Below the pieces are notes generated by a model that saw nothing but the letters and a program-made list of their open reading frames with translations, was not told the origin of the DNA and did not search any database. From Burkholderia arboris (GTDB lineage Bacteria; Pseudomonadota; Gammaproteobacteria; Burkholderiales; Burkholderiaceae), in the NCBI RefSeq assembly GCF_902499125.1, contig NZ_CABVPX010000018.1, forward strand, positions 62,001 to 126,000: DNA of 64,000 nucleotides, read 5' to 3'. Positions 43,198 to 52,024 of the stretch are shown here, piece after piece; position 1 is the first letter of the stretch, and each line of letters opens with the position of its first letter. The translations under genes and the position numbers were made by a program.

Positions 43198-43211
43198 GGA
43201 AAACGTTTTCC
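43198..43211. promoter_or_regulatory. LacI-family operator, uronate dehydrogenase promoter
   Basis: GGAAAACGTTTTCC, a perfect 14-bp palindrome 28 bp before the dehydrogenase ATG, where bound repressor would block transcription. Confidence 0.82.
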
Positions 43212-43238
43212 GATTTTGGTCAGATTCAAGGAGATTCG

Positions 43239-44075
43239 ATGAACGCCTCATCCACCGCCGCGCGCAAACCGTTCGGGCGCCTGCTGCTGACGGGCGCGGC
43301 CGGCAACCTGGGCCGCCAGTTGCGCGGCGCGCTCGCCGACTGGGCCGACGTCGTACGCGTCAGCGACATCGCGGCGCTGGACGACGCGGCCGCGCATGAA
43401 GAAATCCGCGTGGTCGACCTGGCCGATCGCCCGGCCGTGATGGCGCTCGTCGATGGCGTGGACGCGATCGTCCACCTCGGCGGCATTTCGGTCGATGCGC
43501 CGTTCGACGATCTGGTCGGCGCGAACATCACCGGCACGTACAACCTGTACGAAGCCGCGCGCAAGCACGGCGTGAAGCGTGTCGTGTTCGCGAGCTCGAA
43601 CCATGCGATCGGTTTCCATCCGGTCACCGAAGTGCTCGACGCCGATTCGCCGCTGCGCCCCGACAGCCTGTATGGCGTGACGAAGTGCTTCGGCGAATCG
43701 CTGTCGCGCTATTACTTCGACCGCTTCGGGATCGAGACGGTGTGCCTGCGGATCGGCTCGTCGTTCGAAGTGCCGAAGAATCCGCGCATGCTCGTCACGT
43801 TCCTCAGCTATCGCGACTTCATCGAGCTGGTGCGCTGCTCGCTGCTGACGAACCGTGTCGGGCACGCGATCGTCTACGGCGCGTCGGACAACCCGGTGAA
43901 GTGGTGGGACAACACGAAGGCCGGCTTCCTCGGCTTCCGCCCGCGCGACAGCTCCGAGCAGTTCGCCGGGCTGTTCCCGGTGACGGCGCCGACCGCCGAG
44001 TACGACGATCCCGCGCAGCGGTTCCAGGGCGGCGGCTTCGTGGTCGGCGAGCCGATGGAGCGGAACGCGTCGTAA
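43239..44075 (+). CDS. udh: uronate dehydrogenase
   Basis: NAD-dependent oxidation of galacturonate/glucuronate to the aldaro-lactone. Extended SDR of 278 residues, slightly longer than the ~265 typical of Udh. 'LLTGAAGNLG' (16-25) is the NAD turn, Tyr145 and Lys149 are the catalytic pair in 'YGVTK', and 'SSNHAIGFHP' (119-128) and 'RIGSSFEVPKNPRMLVTFLS' are Udh-specific. GGAGA precedes the ATG. It shares a LacI operator with the MFS transporter. Confidence 0.9.
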   Translation: MNASSTAARKPFGRLLLTGAAGNLGRQLRGALADWADVVRVSDIAALDDAAAHEEIRVVDLADRPAVMALVDGVDAIVHLGGISVDAPFDDLVGANITGTYNLYEAARKHGVKRVVFASSNHAIGFHPVTEVLDADSPLRPDSLYGVTKCFGESLSRYYFDRFGIETVCLRIGSSFEVPKNPRMLVTFLSYRDFIELVRCSLLTNRVGHAIVYGASDNPVKWWDNTKAGFLGFRPRDSSEQFAGLFPVTAPTAEYDDPAQRFQGGGFVVGEPMERNAS

Positions 44076-44103
44076 GCGTTGCCGGCCTCGCCGGCGTCGC
44101 GAT

Positions 44104-44424
44104 TCAGCGCAGGACGTCCGTCGCCTTGTGCCGTTTGTCGACGCCGTCGATCAGGATCAGCGGGCCGCTCGCGTGCCGGGCGCGCAGCGGCTGGATCTGC
44201 CGGTACGCATCCGAGTCGTACCATGCGCGCGCCGTGTCGAGATCGGGAAACGCGATCGCGATCAGGTCGCCGCGCCACACGCCTTCGCGACCTTCCGGCC
44301 GCGCGCCGTGAATCGCGAAATGACCGTCATACGGCGCGAGCGTGCCGTCGATGCGTTCGAGGTACTCAACGATGTCGTCGCACATGTCGACGTCGTGCAG
44401 GTGGGCGATGGCGTAGGCGGTCAC
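44104..44424 (-). CDS. DUF1330-family protein
   Basis: 106-residue ferredoxin-fold protein of the DUF1330 family: 'AYAIAHLHDVDMCDDIVEYLERI' , 'DGHFAIHGARPEGREGVWRGDLIAIAFPD' region and 'ARAWYDSDAYRQIQPLR' match the family. A GTG start at 44424 is preferred because AGGAG lies 8 bp upstream and it gives the family's length; the open frame continues 15 codons further. Convergent with udh, 28 bp apart. Enzymatic role unknown. Confidence 0.8.
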   Translation of the reverse strand: MTAYAIAHLHDVDMCDDIVEYLERIDGTLAPYDGHFAIHGARPEGREGVWRGDLIAIAFPDLDTARAWYDSDAYRQIQPLRARHASGPLILIDGVDKRHKATDVLR

Positions 44425-44580
44425 GGCGGGCTCCTGGGCGTGCTGCGGTTCGTGAATCGATGGCGCCATGATCGCGGTGTGGGCGGCGCGCGTCGATTAC
44501 CTGCGACGTAGGCAAATCCGGACAGTCGTGCCGCAGCGCACTTCAAGCGACCGGCACGCACCGTCGCCGCCCGCGCGTCG

Positions 44581-45276
44581 TCAATGCTTGCGGCAAGCCG
44601 GATCGCTGTCGCGCCGTTCGGCGGCATCGCACCAGTCGCTCGGCCGCCACGCGTCGAATGCGACGGCCTTCGCCGCATCGGCGCGCGTGACGCGCACCGG
44701 GTCGGCTTTCAGCGCATCGCCATCCGGGTTCTCGTTGAATCGCCAGTTTCGGAACACTTCGCGATGGAACATCCACGTGCGATGCGCCGCCTCGTAGCGA
44801 AACGTCACGCGGTCGCGCCAGTGGTTACGGCCCGCGAATACGCCTTGTTCGACCGTGAACGTGCGAGGCTCGACCGTGAGCGCATTGTCGGCGACGCCAT
44901 CGAGATACGGGTCGCCCATGCCGCCTTCGTCGGCTTTCATGATCACGGTGTCGTTGCGCGCCGCGAGCCGGTAGTGCCCGTCCTTGCCCTGCAGGAAGAT
45001 CAGCAGCGGCCGCGGCGAAGGCGTACTCATCGAATCGCCGGGCTGATGCGCGACGACGACGTACCCGTTGCGGGTGCCGTCGGTCAGTCGCCCCGACGCG
45101 GCATCCAGCGCTTCGTAGCCGGCAGGCAACTGCGCGACGATGTCGGCCGGCAGATCGGGGGTGTCCGGGCAACGGATCGACGAATGGGTGTCGTCGCACG
45201 TCGCTGCAAAGGCGCTGCCGATGGCGCACGTCAGCAGCGCGGCGATGAAAAATCCTCGGATACGGGGGATCGTCAT
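44581..45276 (-). CDS. exported protein of unknown function
   Basis: 231 residues, not recognised. A signal peptide (1-24, 'FFIAALLTCAIGSAFA') precedes a mature part starting 'ATCDDTHSSIRCPDTPDLP'. Four cysteines could form two disulfides. The middle 'LLIFLQGKDGHYRLAARNDTVIMKADEGGMGDP' resembles periplasmic proteins that report on their own domain as beta-sandwiches; no enzyme motif is visible. Same strand as and downstream of the MerR gene, 107 bp away. Confidence 0.72.
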   Translation of the reverse strand: MTIPRIRGFFIAALLTCAIGSAFAATCDDTHSSIRCPDTPDLPADIVAQLPAGYEALDAASGRLTDGTRNGYVVVAHQPGDSMSTPSPRPLLIFLQGKDGHYRLAARNDTVIMKADEGGMGDPYLDGVADNALTVEPRTFTVEQGVFAGRNHWRDRVTFRYEAAHRTWMFHREVFRNWRFNENPDGDALKADPVRVTRADAAKAVAFDAWRPSDWCDAAERRDSDPACRKH

Positions 45277-45383
45277 GCGGATAGGGCGGTCATGAGGGGG
45301 CGCAGCGGAAGCCGGCGCGCTTGCGTCGACGCGTCTCGCCACAGCGCGGGTTGATCGATCGATGGGGAACGCCGTGCAGTCAG

Positions 45384-45842
45384 TCACGCCCGCTTGCGCG
45401 CCGGCCGCACGATGGGCGCGGGTTCAAGCGGTTCGCTGGCCTGCTCGCACAGCCGGTCGAGCATCCGTTGCGCGGCGCCCGCGCAATCCTCGCCCGCCGG
45501 CTTGTTCTCGATTTCGTCGATCAGTGTTTCCAGATGCTGCCGGTTCTGTACGAGACGCCGCTCGAGCAGCGCGATTTCGTCGACCTTGTGCCGCAGCGCG
45601 ACCAGCAGTTCGTCGCGCGGCCACGCGCCGAGATCGGGCGGCAGCACCGCGCGGATTTCGTCGAGCGCGAAGCCCGCGCGCTGCGCACGATCGATGATCG
45701 CGAGCCGCGTCAACGCTTCCGGCCCGTATTCCCGGTAGCCGTTCGCCTGGCGGCGGGCCGGTTCGAGCAGGCCGCTCGCTTCGTAGAAGCGGATGCGGGA
45801 CGCCGCGAGGCCGCTCGCCTTAGCCAGTTCGCCGATTTTCAT
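45384..45842 (-). CDS. MerR-family regulator
   Basis: 152-residue MerR-type activator. Winged helix 1-70 'MKIGELAKASGLAASRIRFYEASGLL', then a long dimerisation helix 'DEIALLERRLVQNRQHLETLIDEIE'. Two C-terminal cysteines in 'GEDCAGAAQRMLDRLCEQ' could bind a ligand or metal, but the SoxR Fe-S cysteine cluster is absent. Divergent from an OYE-type flavin oxidoreductase; the shared promoter has a long spacer and a SoxR-like dyad. Redox or electrophile sensing is a reasonable guess. Confidence 0.88.
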   Translation of the reverse strand: MKIGELAKASGLAASRIRFYEASGLLEPARRQANGYREYGPEALTRLAIIDRAQRAGFALDEIRAVLPPDLGAWPRDELLVALRHKVDEIALLERRLVQNRQHLETLIDEIENKPAGEDCAGAAQRMLDRLCEQASEPLEPAPIVRPARKRA

Positions 45843-45860
45843 GATGTGCTCCAAAAGGGC

Positions 45861-45890
45861 TTGACCTTAAAGTTGACTTTAAAGTTATCG
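45861..45890 (+). promoter_or_regulatory. MerR-type promoter with central dyad
   Basis: TTGACC (45861-45866), 18-bp spacer, TTATCG (45885-45890). Within it lies a quasi-palindrome ACCTTAAAGTT/GACTTTAAAGT (45864-45885, 9 of 11 positions symmetric), similar in outline to SoxR boxes. The over-long spacer is the MerR-family activation signature. Confidence 0.65.
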
Positions 45891-45919
45891 TTGGGCATCG
45901 TCAATCGAGGAAGTCCACC

Positions 45920-47164
45920 ATGAATCTGTTTGCGCCGCTGACACTGCCCAACGGGGCGGTGATTCCGAACCGTCTGGCCAAGGCCGCGATGGAAGAGAAC
46001 ATGGCCGATGCGGACCACGCACCGTCCGACGCGTTGCTGCGCCTGTACCAGGCGTGGGCCGACGGCCAGGTCGGCCTGATCCTGACCGGCAACGTGATGG
46101 TGGACGGCCGTGCGATGACGGGGCCGAACGGCGTCGTGCTCGAAAACGACGCGCAGCTCGACCGCTTCCGCCGCTGGGCGCAAATCGCCCGCTCGGGCGG
46201 CGCGCACGTATGGATGCAGATCAACCATCCGGGGCGCCAGATGCAGGCCGCGCTCGGCCAGACGACGCTCGCGCCGTCGGCCGTGCCGCTCGCGCTCGGC
46301 GCGCTGTCGAAGCAGTTCCCGGTGCCGAAGGAGATGACGGAAGCCGATATTCGCGACGTGCAGCAGCGCTTTGTGCGCGCCGCGCAACTCGCGGAGCAAA
46401 GCGGCTTCACCGGTGTGCAGGTGCACGCGGCGCACGGCTATCTGCTGAGCCAGTTCCTGTCGCCGCTGACGAACCGCCGGCAGGACCGGTGGGGCGGCAG
46501 CGTCGAGAATCGCGCGCGCCTGCTGCTCGATATCGTGAAGGCGGTGCGTGCAACGGTGTCGCCGGAATTCGTCGTTGCGGTGAAGCTGAACTCGGCCGAT
46601 TTCCAGCGCGGCGGCTTCAGCGCGGACGACGCGAAGCGTGTGGTCGAGCTGCTGAATCCGCTCGGCGTCGATCTCGTCGAGCTGTCGGGCGGCAGCTATG
46701 AAGTGCCGGCGATGCAGGGCGAAGCCCGCGACGGGCGCACGCTGGCGCGTGAAGCCTATTTCCTCGAATTCGCACGCGACATCACGGCCGTCGCGCGGAT
46801 GCCGCTGATGGTCACGGGCGGGATCCGGCGTCGTGCGGTCGCCGAGCAGGTCGTGAACAGCGGCGTGGCGATGGTCGGCATCGCGACCGCGCTGTCGATC
46901 GACCCGAACCTGCCGCGCGACTGGCGCGCGGGCAAGGACAGCGCACCGGTGCTGCAGCCGATCCGCTGGAAGAACAAGGCGCTGGGCGCGCTGGCCAACA
47001 TGGCCGTCGTCAAGTTCCAGCTCACGCGGCTCAGCGAAGGGCGGCGTACGCACCCGCAGGTGTCGCCGCTGCGTGCGCTGGTGCGGCAGCAACTGGTCGC
47101 GCAGTGCCAGACGCGCCGCTACCGGAAGTGGATGGCGGGGCGTGCGGCGGGCACGGGGGCGTGA
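45920..47164 (+). CDS. NADH:flavin oxidoreductase, old yellow enzyme family
   Basis: FMN-dependent ene-reductase-like protein, 414 residues. TIM barrel with 'LFAPLTLPNGAVIPNRLAKAAMEE' start, 'INHPGRQ' (108-114), 'VQVHAAHGYLLSQFLSPLTNRR' (FMN and substrate His pair), 'DRWGGSVENRARLLLDIV' and 'VTGGIRRR'. This places it in the 2,4-dienoyl-CoA-reductase-like subclass, but without that enzyme's Fe-S and FAD domains. Expression is probably activated by the divergent MerR protein; role in reducing electrophilic alkenes or quinones inferred. Confidence 0.9.
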   Translation: MNLFAPLTLPNGAVIPNRLAKAAMEENMADADHAPSDALLRLYQAWADGQVGLILTGNVMVDGRAMTGPNGVVLENDAQLDRFRRWAQIARSGGAHVWMQINHPGRQMQAALGQTTLAPSAVPLALGALSKQFPVPKEMTEADIRDVQQRFVRAAQLAEQSGFTGVQVHAAHGYLLSQFLSPLTNRRQDRWGGSVENRARLLLDIVKAVRATVSPEFVVAVKLNSADFQRGGFSADDAKRVVELLNPLGVDLVELSGGSYEVPAMQGEARDGRTLAREAYFLEFARDITAVARMPLMVTGGIRRRAVAEQVVNSGVAMVGIATALSIDPNLPRDWRAGKDSAPVLQPIRWKNKALGALANMAVVKFQLTRLSEGRRTHPQVSPLRALVRQQLVAQCQTRRYRKWMAGRAAGTGA

Positions 47165-47258
47165 GGCACGAAGGCGGGGTGGCAGCGGCGATGCCGGAGA
47201 CCGACCGGCACGCCGCCGCGCCCGTGCCGGCCGGCACGTTGTGCGGCGGCATGCGCCG

Positions 47259-49376
47259 TCAGAACCGGTAGTTCGCCAGCACTTCGAACCGCCGGTCGTT
47301 GCCGAGCAGGTACTGCGTCTCGTTGTAGTACGCGGATTGCACGTAGCGGCGGTTGAACACGTTGTACGCGCGTGCGGTGATCGTCGTGTCCTTGCGCGGC
47401 TTCCACGCGAGGCCGAGGTCGACGGTCGTGTACGACGGCATCACGAGCTGGTTCGCGGTGTCGGCGAAGCGCTTGCCGACGTACTTGACGCCCGCGATGC
47501 CCGTCCAGTCCGGCGCGAAGCGCCAGCTCACCCACAGGTTCGCGAGCCGCTGCGGCACCGACACCGGCACGTTGCCCGCGCGCGACACCGTCGTGCCGCC
47601 GGACGACTGCTGGAAGTCGTCGTACTTCGCGCGCAGGATCGACACGTTCGCGTCGACGCGCCAGTCCTTCGCGATCTCCGCACCGACCGTCGCCTCGAGC
47701 CCGCGCGACGATTGCTGGCCGACCTGGATCGACTGGTTCGGGTTCACCGGGTCGGCCGTCAGCAGGTTGCTCTTGACGATCCGGTACGCGGCGAGCGTCC
47801 ATTCCGCCTTGCCGTCGAGGAACGACTGCTTCACGCCGATCTCGATCTGCTTGCCGGTCGCGAGCGTGAAGTTCGCCTTCGACGCATTCAGCGACAGCAG
47901 CGAGCTGACCGGATCGGCCGATACCGAGTACTGGCCATACACGGCGAGACCGGGCCGCACGTCGTACACGGTGCCGATGCGCCAGCCGGTGTTCGCGAAC
48001 ACCTTCGTGAACGCGCCGCCGTTCACGAGATCGTCGCGGTTCACGCTCGCGTGGTCGTAGCGCAACCCGCCGATCACCGACCAGCGCGGCGTGATCTCGA
48101 GCCGGTTCTCCGCGAACAGCGCGTACTGGTTCGACTGGCTGCGGTACTTCGGAACGGTGCCGGCCGTGTTGATGAAACTGCCCGGGTCGAAATTGAACGG
48201 ATCGACCGTCGACGTGCCCGAGTACGGCGAGTTGTTGTCGTGCTGGAACGTCGTGTGGTTGAACTCGAAGCCGGTCGAGAACGTGTTGCGCATGCCGAGC
48301 AGCGCGCTGCTGACCGTGGCCGTCGTCACGTTGCCGTACTGTTCCTGGTCGTGGAAGATTTCCGTGTAGCTGCTGCGCCGGACCTGCGCGCTCGACGGCA
48401 GGTACGTGTAGTACTCGGCATCCTTCCAGTGACGGTTGCTCTTCATCCGGTACAGCGTGGTCGTCACGTTCAGGTTGTCGCTCGGCTGCCAGTTCGCCGA
48501 TACGGTGGCCCAGCTGTCGCGAAACGCGATGTCGCTGTCGCCGACGTTGTAGTTCTTCTTGTCGAGTGCCCGATCGCGCGCGCCGTTCACGAGCGGCACG
48601 CCGAAATACTGCATCGGGTGCATGAAGCCTTGCGCGTACGACGCCGTGACGGTCAGGTCCGGCGTCACGTCGTAGCGCAGCGCGCCGGAGATCGACAGGT
48701 TGCGCGAGTCGCCGCGGTCGACCCAGTTCGACGAGCGGTTGCCGCTGATGTCGAAGCGGTACGACAGCTTGTCGTTGAGCGCGCCGCCGCTGCCGAACGC
48801 CGCCCGCGCCGTGCCCTCGGTGCCGCCGCCGACCTGCAGCTCGTTGCGGATCGGCGTGCGCGTCGGCTTCTTCGGCACGATGTTGACCACGCCGCCGATC
48901 GCGCCTTCGCCGTAGATCACCGACGCGGGGCCGCGCAGCACGTCGATATGGTCGACCGACCACGTGTCGAACGGGAACGTGACGCCGATCGCGCCGTACG
49001 GGCGTACGCCGTCGTAGAGCTGCGTGACCGACGATGCGCCGACGAAGCCGCGCGCACTCAGCTCCGAATTGCCGTTGCCGGGATGCGGCGACGCACTGAT
49101 GCCGGCGGCGCGGCTCACCGCGTCGATGATCGAACTGTCGCCGCGCGTGTCGAGCGTCGCGCGGTTGATCTGCTCGACGCTCGCGGGCGTTTCGAGCGAC
49201 GACAGCCCGAGATGGCTGCCGGTGTCGAGCGGCTGCGTGAGCGCGGGTGCCTTCTGCGCGTCGACGCGGATCGGGGCGAGCGTGGCGCCGGTGCGGTCGA
49301 CGCCGCTTTCCTGTGCCTGCCCGGCCGGAGAAAAGGCCGCGAGCACGGCGGCGGGCAGCATCAATCTGAACTTCAT
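47259..49376 (-). CDS. TonB-dependent outer-membrane receptor
   Basis: 705-residue TonB-dependent receptor. Signal peptide ~1-22 ('AGQAQ'); plug domain ~45-160 with 'TLDTRGDSSIIDAVSRAAGI', 'GNSELSARGF' and 'VDVLRGPASVIYGEGAIGGVVNI'-type sequence; 22-strand barrel ending 'VLANYRF' with terminal Phe. Annotated families of this type are siderophore receptors. It lies downstream of a PepSY protein and a DUF2946 protein on the same strand. No Fur box is visible in the gaps before any of the three, and the PepSY partner carries a His/Met-rich loop, so a copper or other metal role is possible. Confidence 0.9.
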   Translation of the reverse strand: MKFRLMLPAAVLAAFSPAGQAQESGVDRTGATLAPIRVDAQKAPALTQPLDTGSHLGLSSLETPASVEQINRATLDTRGDSSIIDAVSRAAGISASPHPGNGNSELSARGFVGASSVTQLYDGVRPYGAIGVTFPFDTWSVDHIDVLRGPASVIYGEGAIGGVVNIVPKKPTRTPIRNELQVGGGTEGTARAAFGSGGALNDKLSYRFDISGNRSSNWVDRGDSRNLSISGALRYDVTPDLTVTASYAQGFMHPMQYFGVPLVNGARDRALDKKNYNVGDSDIAFRDSWATVSANWQPSDNLNVTTTLYRMKSNRHWKDAEYYTYLPSSAQVRRSSYTEIFHDQEQYGNVTTATVSSALLGMRNTFSTGFEFNHTTFQHDNNSPYSGTSTVDPFNFDPGSFINTAGTVPKYRSQSNQYALFAENRLEITPRWSVIGGLRYDHASVNRDDLVNGGAFTKVFANTGWRIGTVYDVRPGLAVYGQYSVSADPVSSLLSLNASKANFTLATGKQIEIGVKQSFLDGKAEWTLAAYRIVKSNLLTADPVNPNQSIQVGQQSSRGLEATVGAEIAKDWRVDANVSILRAKYDDFQQSSGGTTVSRAGNVPVSVPQRLANLWVSWRFAPDWTGIAGVKYVGKRFADTANQLVMPSYTTVDLGLAWKPRKDTTITARAYNVFNRRYVQSAYYNETQYLLGNDRRFEVLANYRF

Positions 49377-49417
49377 CGTTTCGGTTTCCTTCGAATGGGT
49401 GGAAGCGCTTGCGTCGA

Positions 49418-50887
49418 TTACGCTGCCGCGCGCGTCGCGCGGCCGAACAGCAGCCGGTCGAGCAACCAGACCGCGACGATCGTGATTCCCATCAGCGGGA
49501 AGACGATGCCGAGCAGCACGAGCCCGGCGATCCAGCCGCGCATCGGCGGCGTGCCGCGTTCGCGCGACGGTGCGCCCAGCTTTCCGGCCGGGCGGCGCTT
49601 CCACCACATCACGGTGCCCGTGACGGCCATCGCGGCCAGCCCGAGCGACAACACTGCGCAAATGATCTGGTTCGCGAGCCCGAAGTAACGGCCCATGTGC
49701 AGCGACGTGCCGTACGAAACGGCCTGCGATACCGCGCCGTAGTCGTCGTAGCGGATGTCTTTCAATACCGCGCCGCTGTACTGGTCGACGTAGATCGTGC
49801 GTTCCGCTTTCGGGTCGGCCGGGAAGTACGACGCGGTGAACACGCCGTCCGCGCCGGACGGCAGCGCGAGCGTGTAGCCGCTCGTCACGCCCAGGCCGGC
49901 GACGGTCGCGATCGCGCGGGCCAGCGGCAACGGTGCGGGGGTCGGCGCCGACGGCGATTGCGGAACGGGCACGTTGCCGACCGCCCACGGCGTTTGCGGC
50001 AATGGCAGGTCGTCCATCACCATCCCCGGCATCGAATCGCCCGAATCGTGGTGATGGCCGGACGGTGCGGCGGCGTGCGCCGGCGCCTGCCCGGGCGTCG
50101 TGGCGGTGCCCGGTCGCGTCGAGCGCACCGATGAGCCGCCCCATGCGCCTTCCGGCGCGCCGAGGTTCACGGTCGCGGCGAGCGCCTTGAAGTTCTTGCC
50201 CCACGAGCCCGACCACGGCAGCCCCGTCAGGATGAACGCGACCGTGCCGGCCGCGAGCCAGATACCGGCTGTCGCGTGGAGGCTTTTCCACAGCGGCCGG
50301 CCGCGCAGCGACAGGTCGGGCCGCAGTGCGCGCCCGACGCGCTCGGCGCCGCGCGGCCACCACAGCGCGATGCCGGTGCCGATCATGACGAAGGTCCAGC
50401 AGGCGGCAAGCTCCATCAGCAGCTCGCCCGTCTTGCCGAGCAGCAGCTTGCGATGCAGCATCCGGTCGACCTGCATGAAGCGGTTGTCGACGCTCAGCGT
50501 GCCGAGCACGCCGCCGTCGTACGGGTTCACGTACACGCTCTCGCGGCTGCCGTCGCGCAGCCGGAAACCATACTCGGCGCTGCGGTCCGGCGCGGTGGAC
50601 ACTTGCACGGACACCGGCGTTGCACCGGCCGGCATCGCGGTGCGTGCGCGTGCGAGCAGCGTGTCGGCGTCGAGCCGCGGCGTCGCGCGCGGTTCGACGA
50701 TCAGCCGGTGCGGATAGAGCAGCGGCTCGATCTGCGGCTGGAAGCAATAGAGCGTGCCCGTGATCGCGAGGATCACGAGGAACGGCATCACGAACAGGCC
50801 GGCATAGAAGTGCCAGCGCCAGAGCGTCCGGTAACCGGCGCTTGCGGAACGGGTGGGCGAGATTGCCCGATCGACGGTCGTCGACAT
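49418..50887 (-). CDS. PepSY-associated membrane protein (PiuB-type)
   Basis: 489-residue inner-membrane protein with four main hydrophobic segments (~28-48, 155-178, 205-224, ~400-420) plus a C-terminal one, and PepSY domains in the periplasmic loops. Such proteins accompany TonB receptors and probably reduce ferric-siderophores or metals at the membrane. An inserted loop at ~255-310 is rich in His and Met ('HAAAPSGHHHDSGDSMPGMV'), unlike most PiuB proteins. Its stop is 41 bp before the receptor gene. Confidence 0.88.
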   Translation of the reverse strand: MSTTVDRAISPTRSASAGYRTLWRWHFYAGLFVMPFLVILAITGTLYCFQPQIEPLLYPHRLIVEPRATPRLDADTLLARARTAMPAGATPVSVQVSTAPDRSAEYGFRLRDGSRESVYVNPYDGGVLGTLSVDNRFMQVDRMLHRKLLLGKTGELLMELAACWTFVMIGTGIALWWPRGAERVGRALRPDLSLRGRPLWKSLHATAGIWLAAGTVAFILTGLPWSGSWGKNFKALAATVNLGAPEGAWGGSSVRSTRPGTATTPGQAPAHAAAPSGHHHDSGDSMPGMVMDDLPLPQTPWAVGNVPVPQSPSAPTPAPLPLARAIATVAGLGVTSGYTLALPSGADGVFTASYFPADPKAERTIYVDQYSGAVLKDIRYDDYGAVSQAVSYGTSLHMGRYFGLANQIICAVLSLGLAAMAVTGTVMWWKRRPAGKLGAPSRERGTPPMRGWIAGLVLLGIVFPLMGITIVAVWLLDRLLFGRATRAAA

Positions 50888-51129
50888 GGTGTCAGCTCCT
50901 CGTGAGCGTCGAGCGGCGGGGCCGGCGCGGGCCCGCTGCCGTCAACGTGCGTCGCACCCGCATGCGCGCAGGGGCGCAACGGGCGGCGCGGCGTCATGCG
51001 CAAGCGATGCGCAACGCGGCGCCGCCCGCGCGATGCGGGCATGCGGATGAACGCGTGAATCAGGTCGTGTGAAACGAACGGCGTGAAGGCGCATGCACAT
51101 TGACGTGCACGCGCCGCAAGGCGGAACGT

Positions 51130-51615
51130 TCAGCAGAACAGAGGAGGTGCGCGGGAGGGCGGGCGATCGTCGAATATCGATCGCACGAAAGGGATACTGT
51201 CGAAATGAATGCGGAACCGTCGCGGCGCCGCGGCGGGAAACAGCAGCACCAGCAGCACGAACGACGCGAGTGCGGTGAATAGCGCTGCACCGAAGGCGCA
51301 GAGGCTGTCGCCGTTTCCGGAGGATGCGGCCTTGTCGGCGTGCGCATCATGCTTGAGCGCATCGACGAGCGCCAACGCGTCGTTGGCCGGCGTGATCGGC
51401 GCGCTCGCATCGAAGCGGGCGGCCAGTGCGGCGCCGGTGACGATCAGCGGGCCGCGGCCCGAACACAGCACCACCGAGCCCGCCTCCGGACCATCCGGAT
51501 CGAGCATCACGGCGCCCGACATCAGCGCGCGGGACAGCAGCGTCACGAGGAGGAATCCCCACAGCAGTTGTCGCGCGACGCCTGGCCGGAGCAGGAAGCG
51601 GCGAAGTGCGTTCAT
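51130..51615 (-). CDS. DUF2946-family protein
   Basis: 161-residue membrane or exported protein. An N-terminal hydrophobic helix (~18-37) and a second one near residues 108-128 flank a region with 'SVVLCSGRGPLIV' and 'SLCAFGAALF', the two-cysteine pattern of DUF2946. Family members often sit beside TonB receptors and copper genes. Start at 51615; earlier in-frame codons lack family resemblance. The 242-bp gap to the PepSY gene (50888-51129) shows no recognisable feature. Confidence 0.78.
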   Translation of the reverse strand: MNALRRFLLRPGVARQLLWGFLLVTLLSRALMSGAVMLDPDGPEAGSVVLCSGRGPLIVTGAALAARFDASAPITPANDALALVDALKHDAHADKAASSGNGDSLCAFGAALFTALASFVLLVLLFPAAAPRRFRIHFDSIPFVRSIFDDRPPSRAPPLFC

Positions 51616-51699
51616 GGCGCGCGATTGTACCTCCGTTTGCGGGGAGGGGCAGTCGGGCAGCACGGGTGGGCGGTCAGGCCCGGCCGAAGCCGGCCACGT

Positions 51700-51936
51700 T
51701 CAGGGCCGGCGGGGCGTATCGGCGGAACCGGGCGCGATGTCGTGTTCGCCTTCGGCTTCGTCGCCGGCCAGCAGACCGGAGAGATCGGCCGGCGACAGTC
51801 GCCGCATCGTGCGTTCGACGTCGTGATCGTAGCGGCGATCGTTCGGGTCGAGATGTTTCTGTGCCTTGCGCCCGTACCGCTTCGCGAAGACGCAGAGTTC
51901 GCCGGCCAGTCGCGATGTCCGGTTCGCGATGCTCAT
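51700..51936 (-). CDS. small hypothetical protein
   Basis: 78 residues, highly charged and rich in Arg and Asp ('AKRYGRKAQKHLDPNDRRYDHDVERTMRRL'), without membrane segments or a known motif. The acidic C-terminal tail follows a short amphipathic 'MRRLSPADLSGLLAGDE'. It is a coding candidate on codon-position GC grounds. Neighbours are the DUF2946 gene downstream and another small hypothetical upstream, same strand. Confidence 0.55.
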   Translation of the reverse strand: MSIANRTSRLAGELCVFAKRYGRKAQKHLDPNDRRYDHDVERTMRRLSPADLSGLLAGDEAEGEHDIAPGSADTPRRP

Positions 51937-52024
51937 GCGGCGAGATTACCGGGCATCCGCGCACATCGGGAATGAGCGGGTTTGCCGCACGTGCCGCTCG
52001 CCGCAGACGATGCGTCGTGCCGGC

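Noticed and set aside
47259..50747. One 1162-codon minus-strand frame spanning the receptor and PepSY genes
   Set aside because: The first ~457 codons are out of frame with the clear PepSY gene and Arg-rich. Only the receptor from 49376 has a signal peptide and family motifs.
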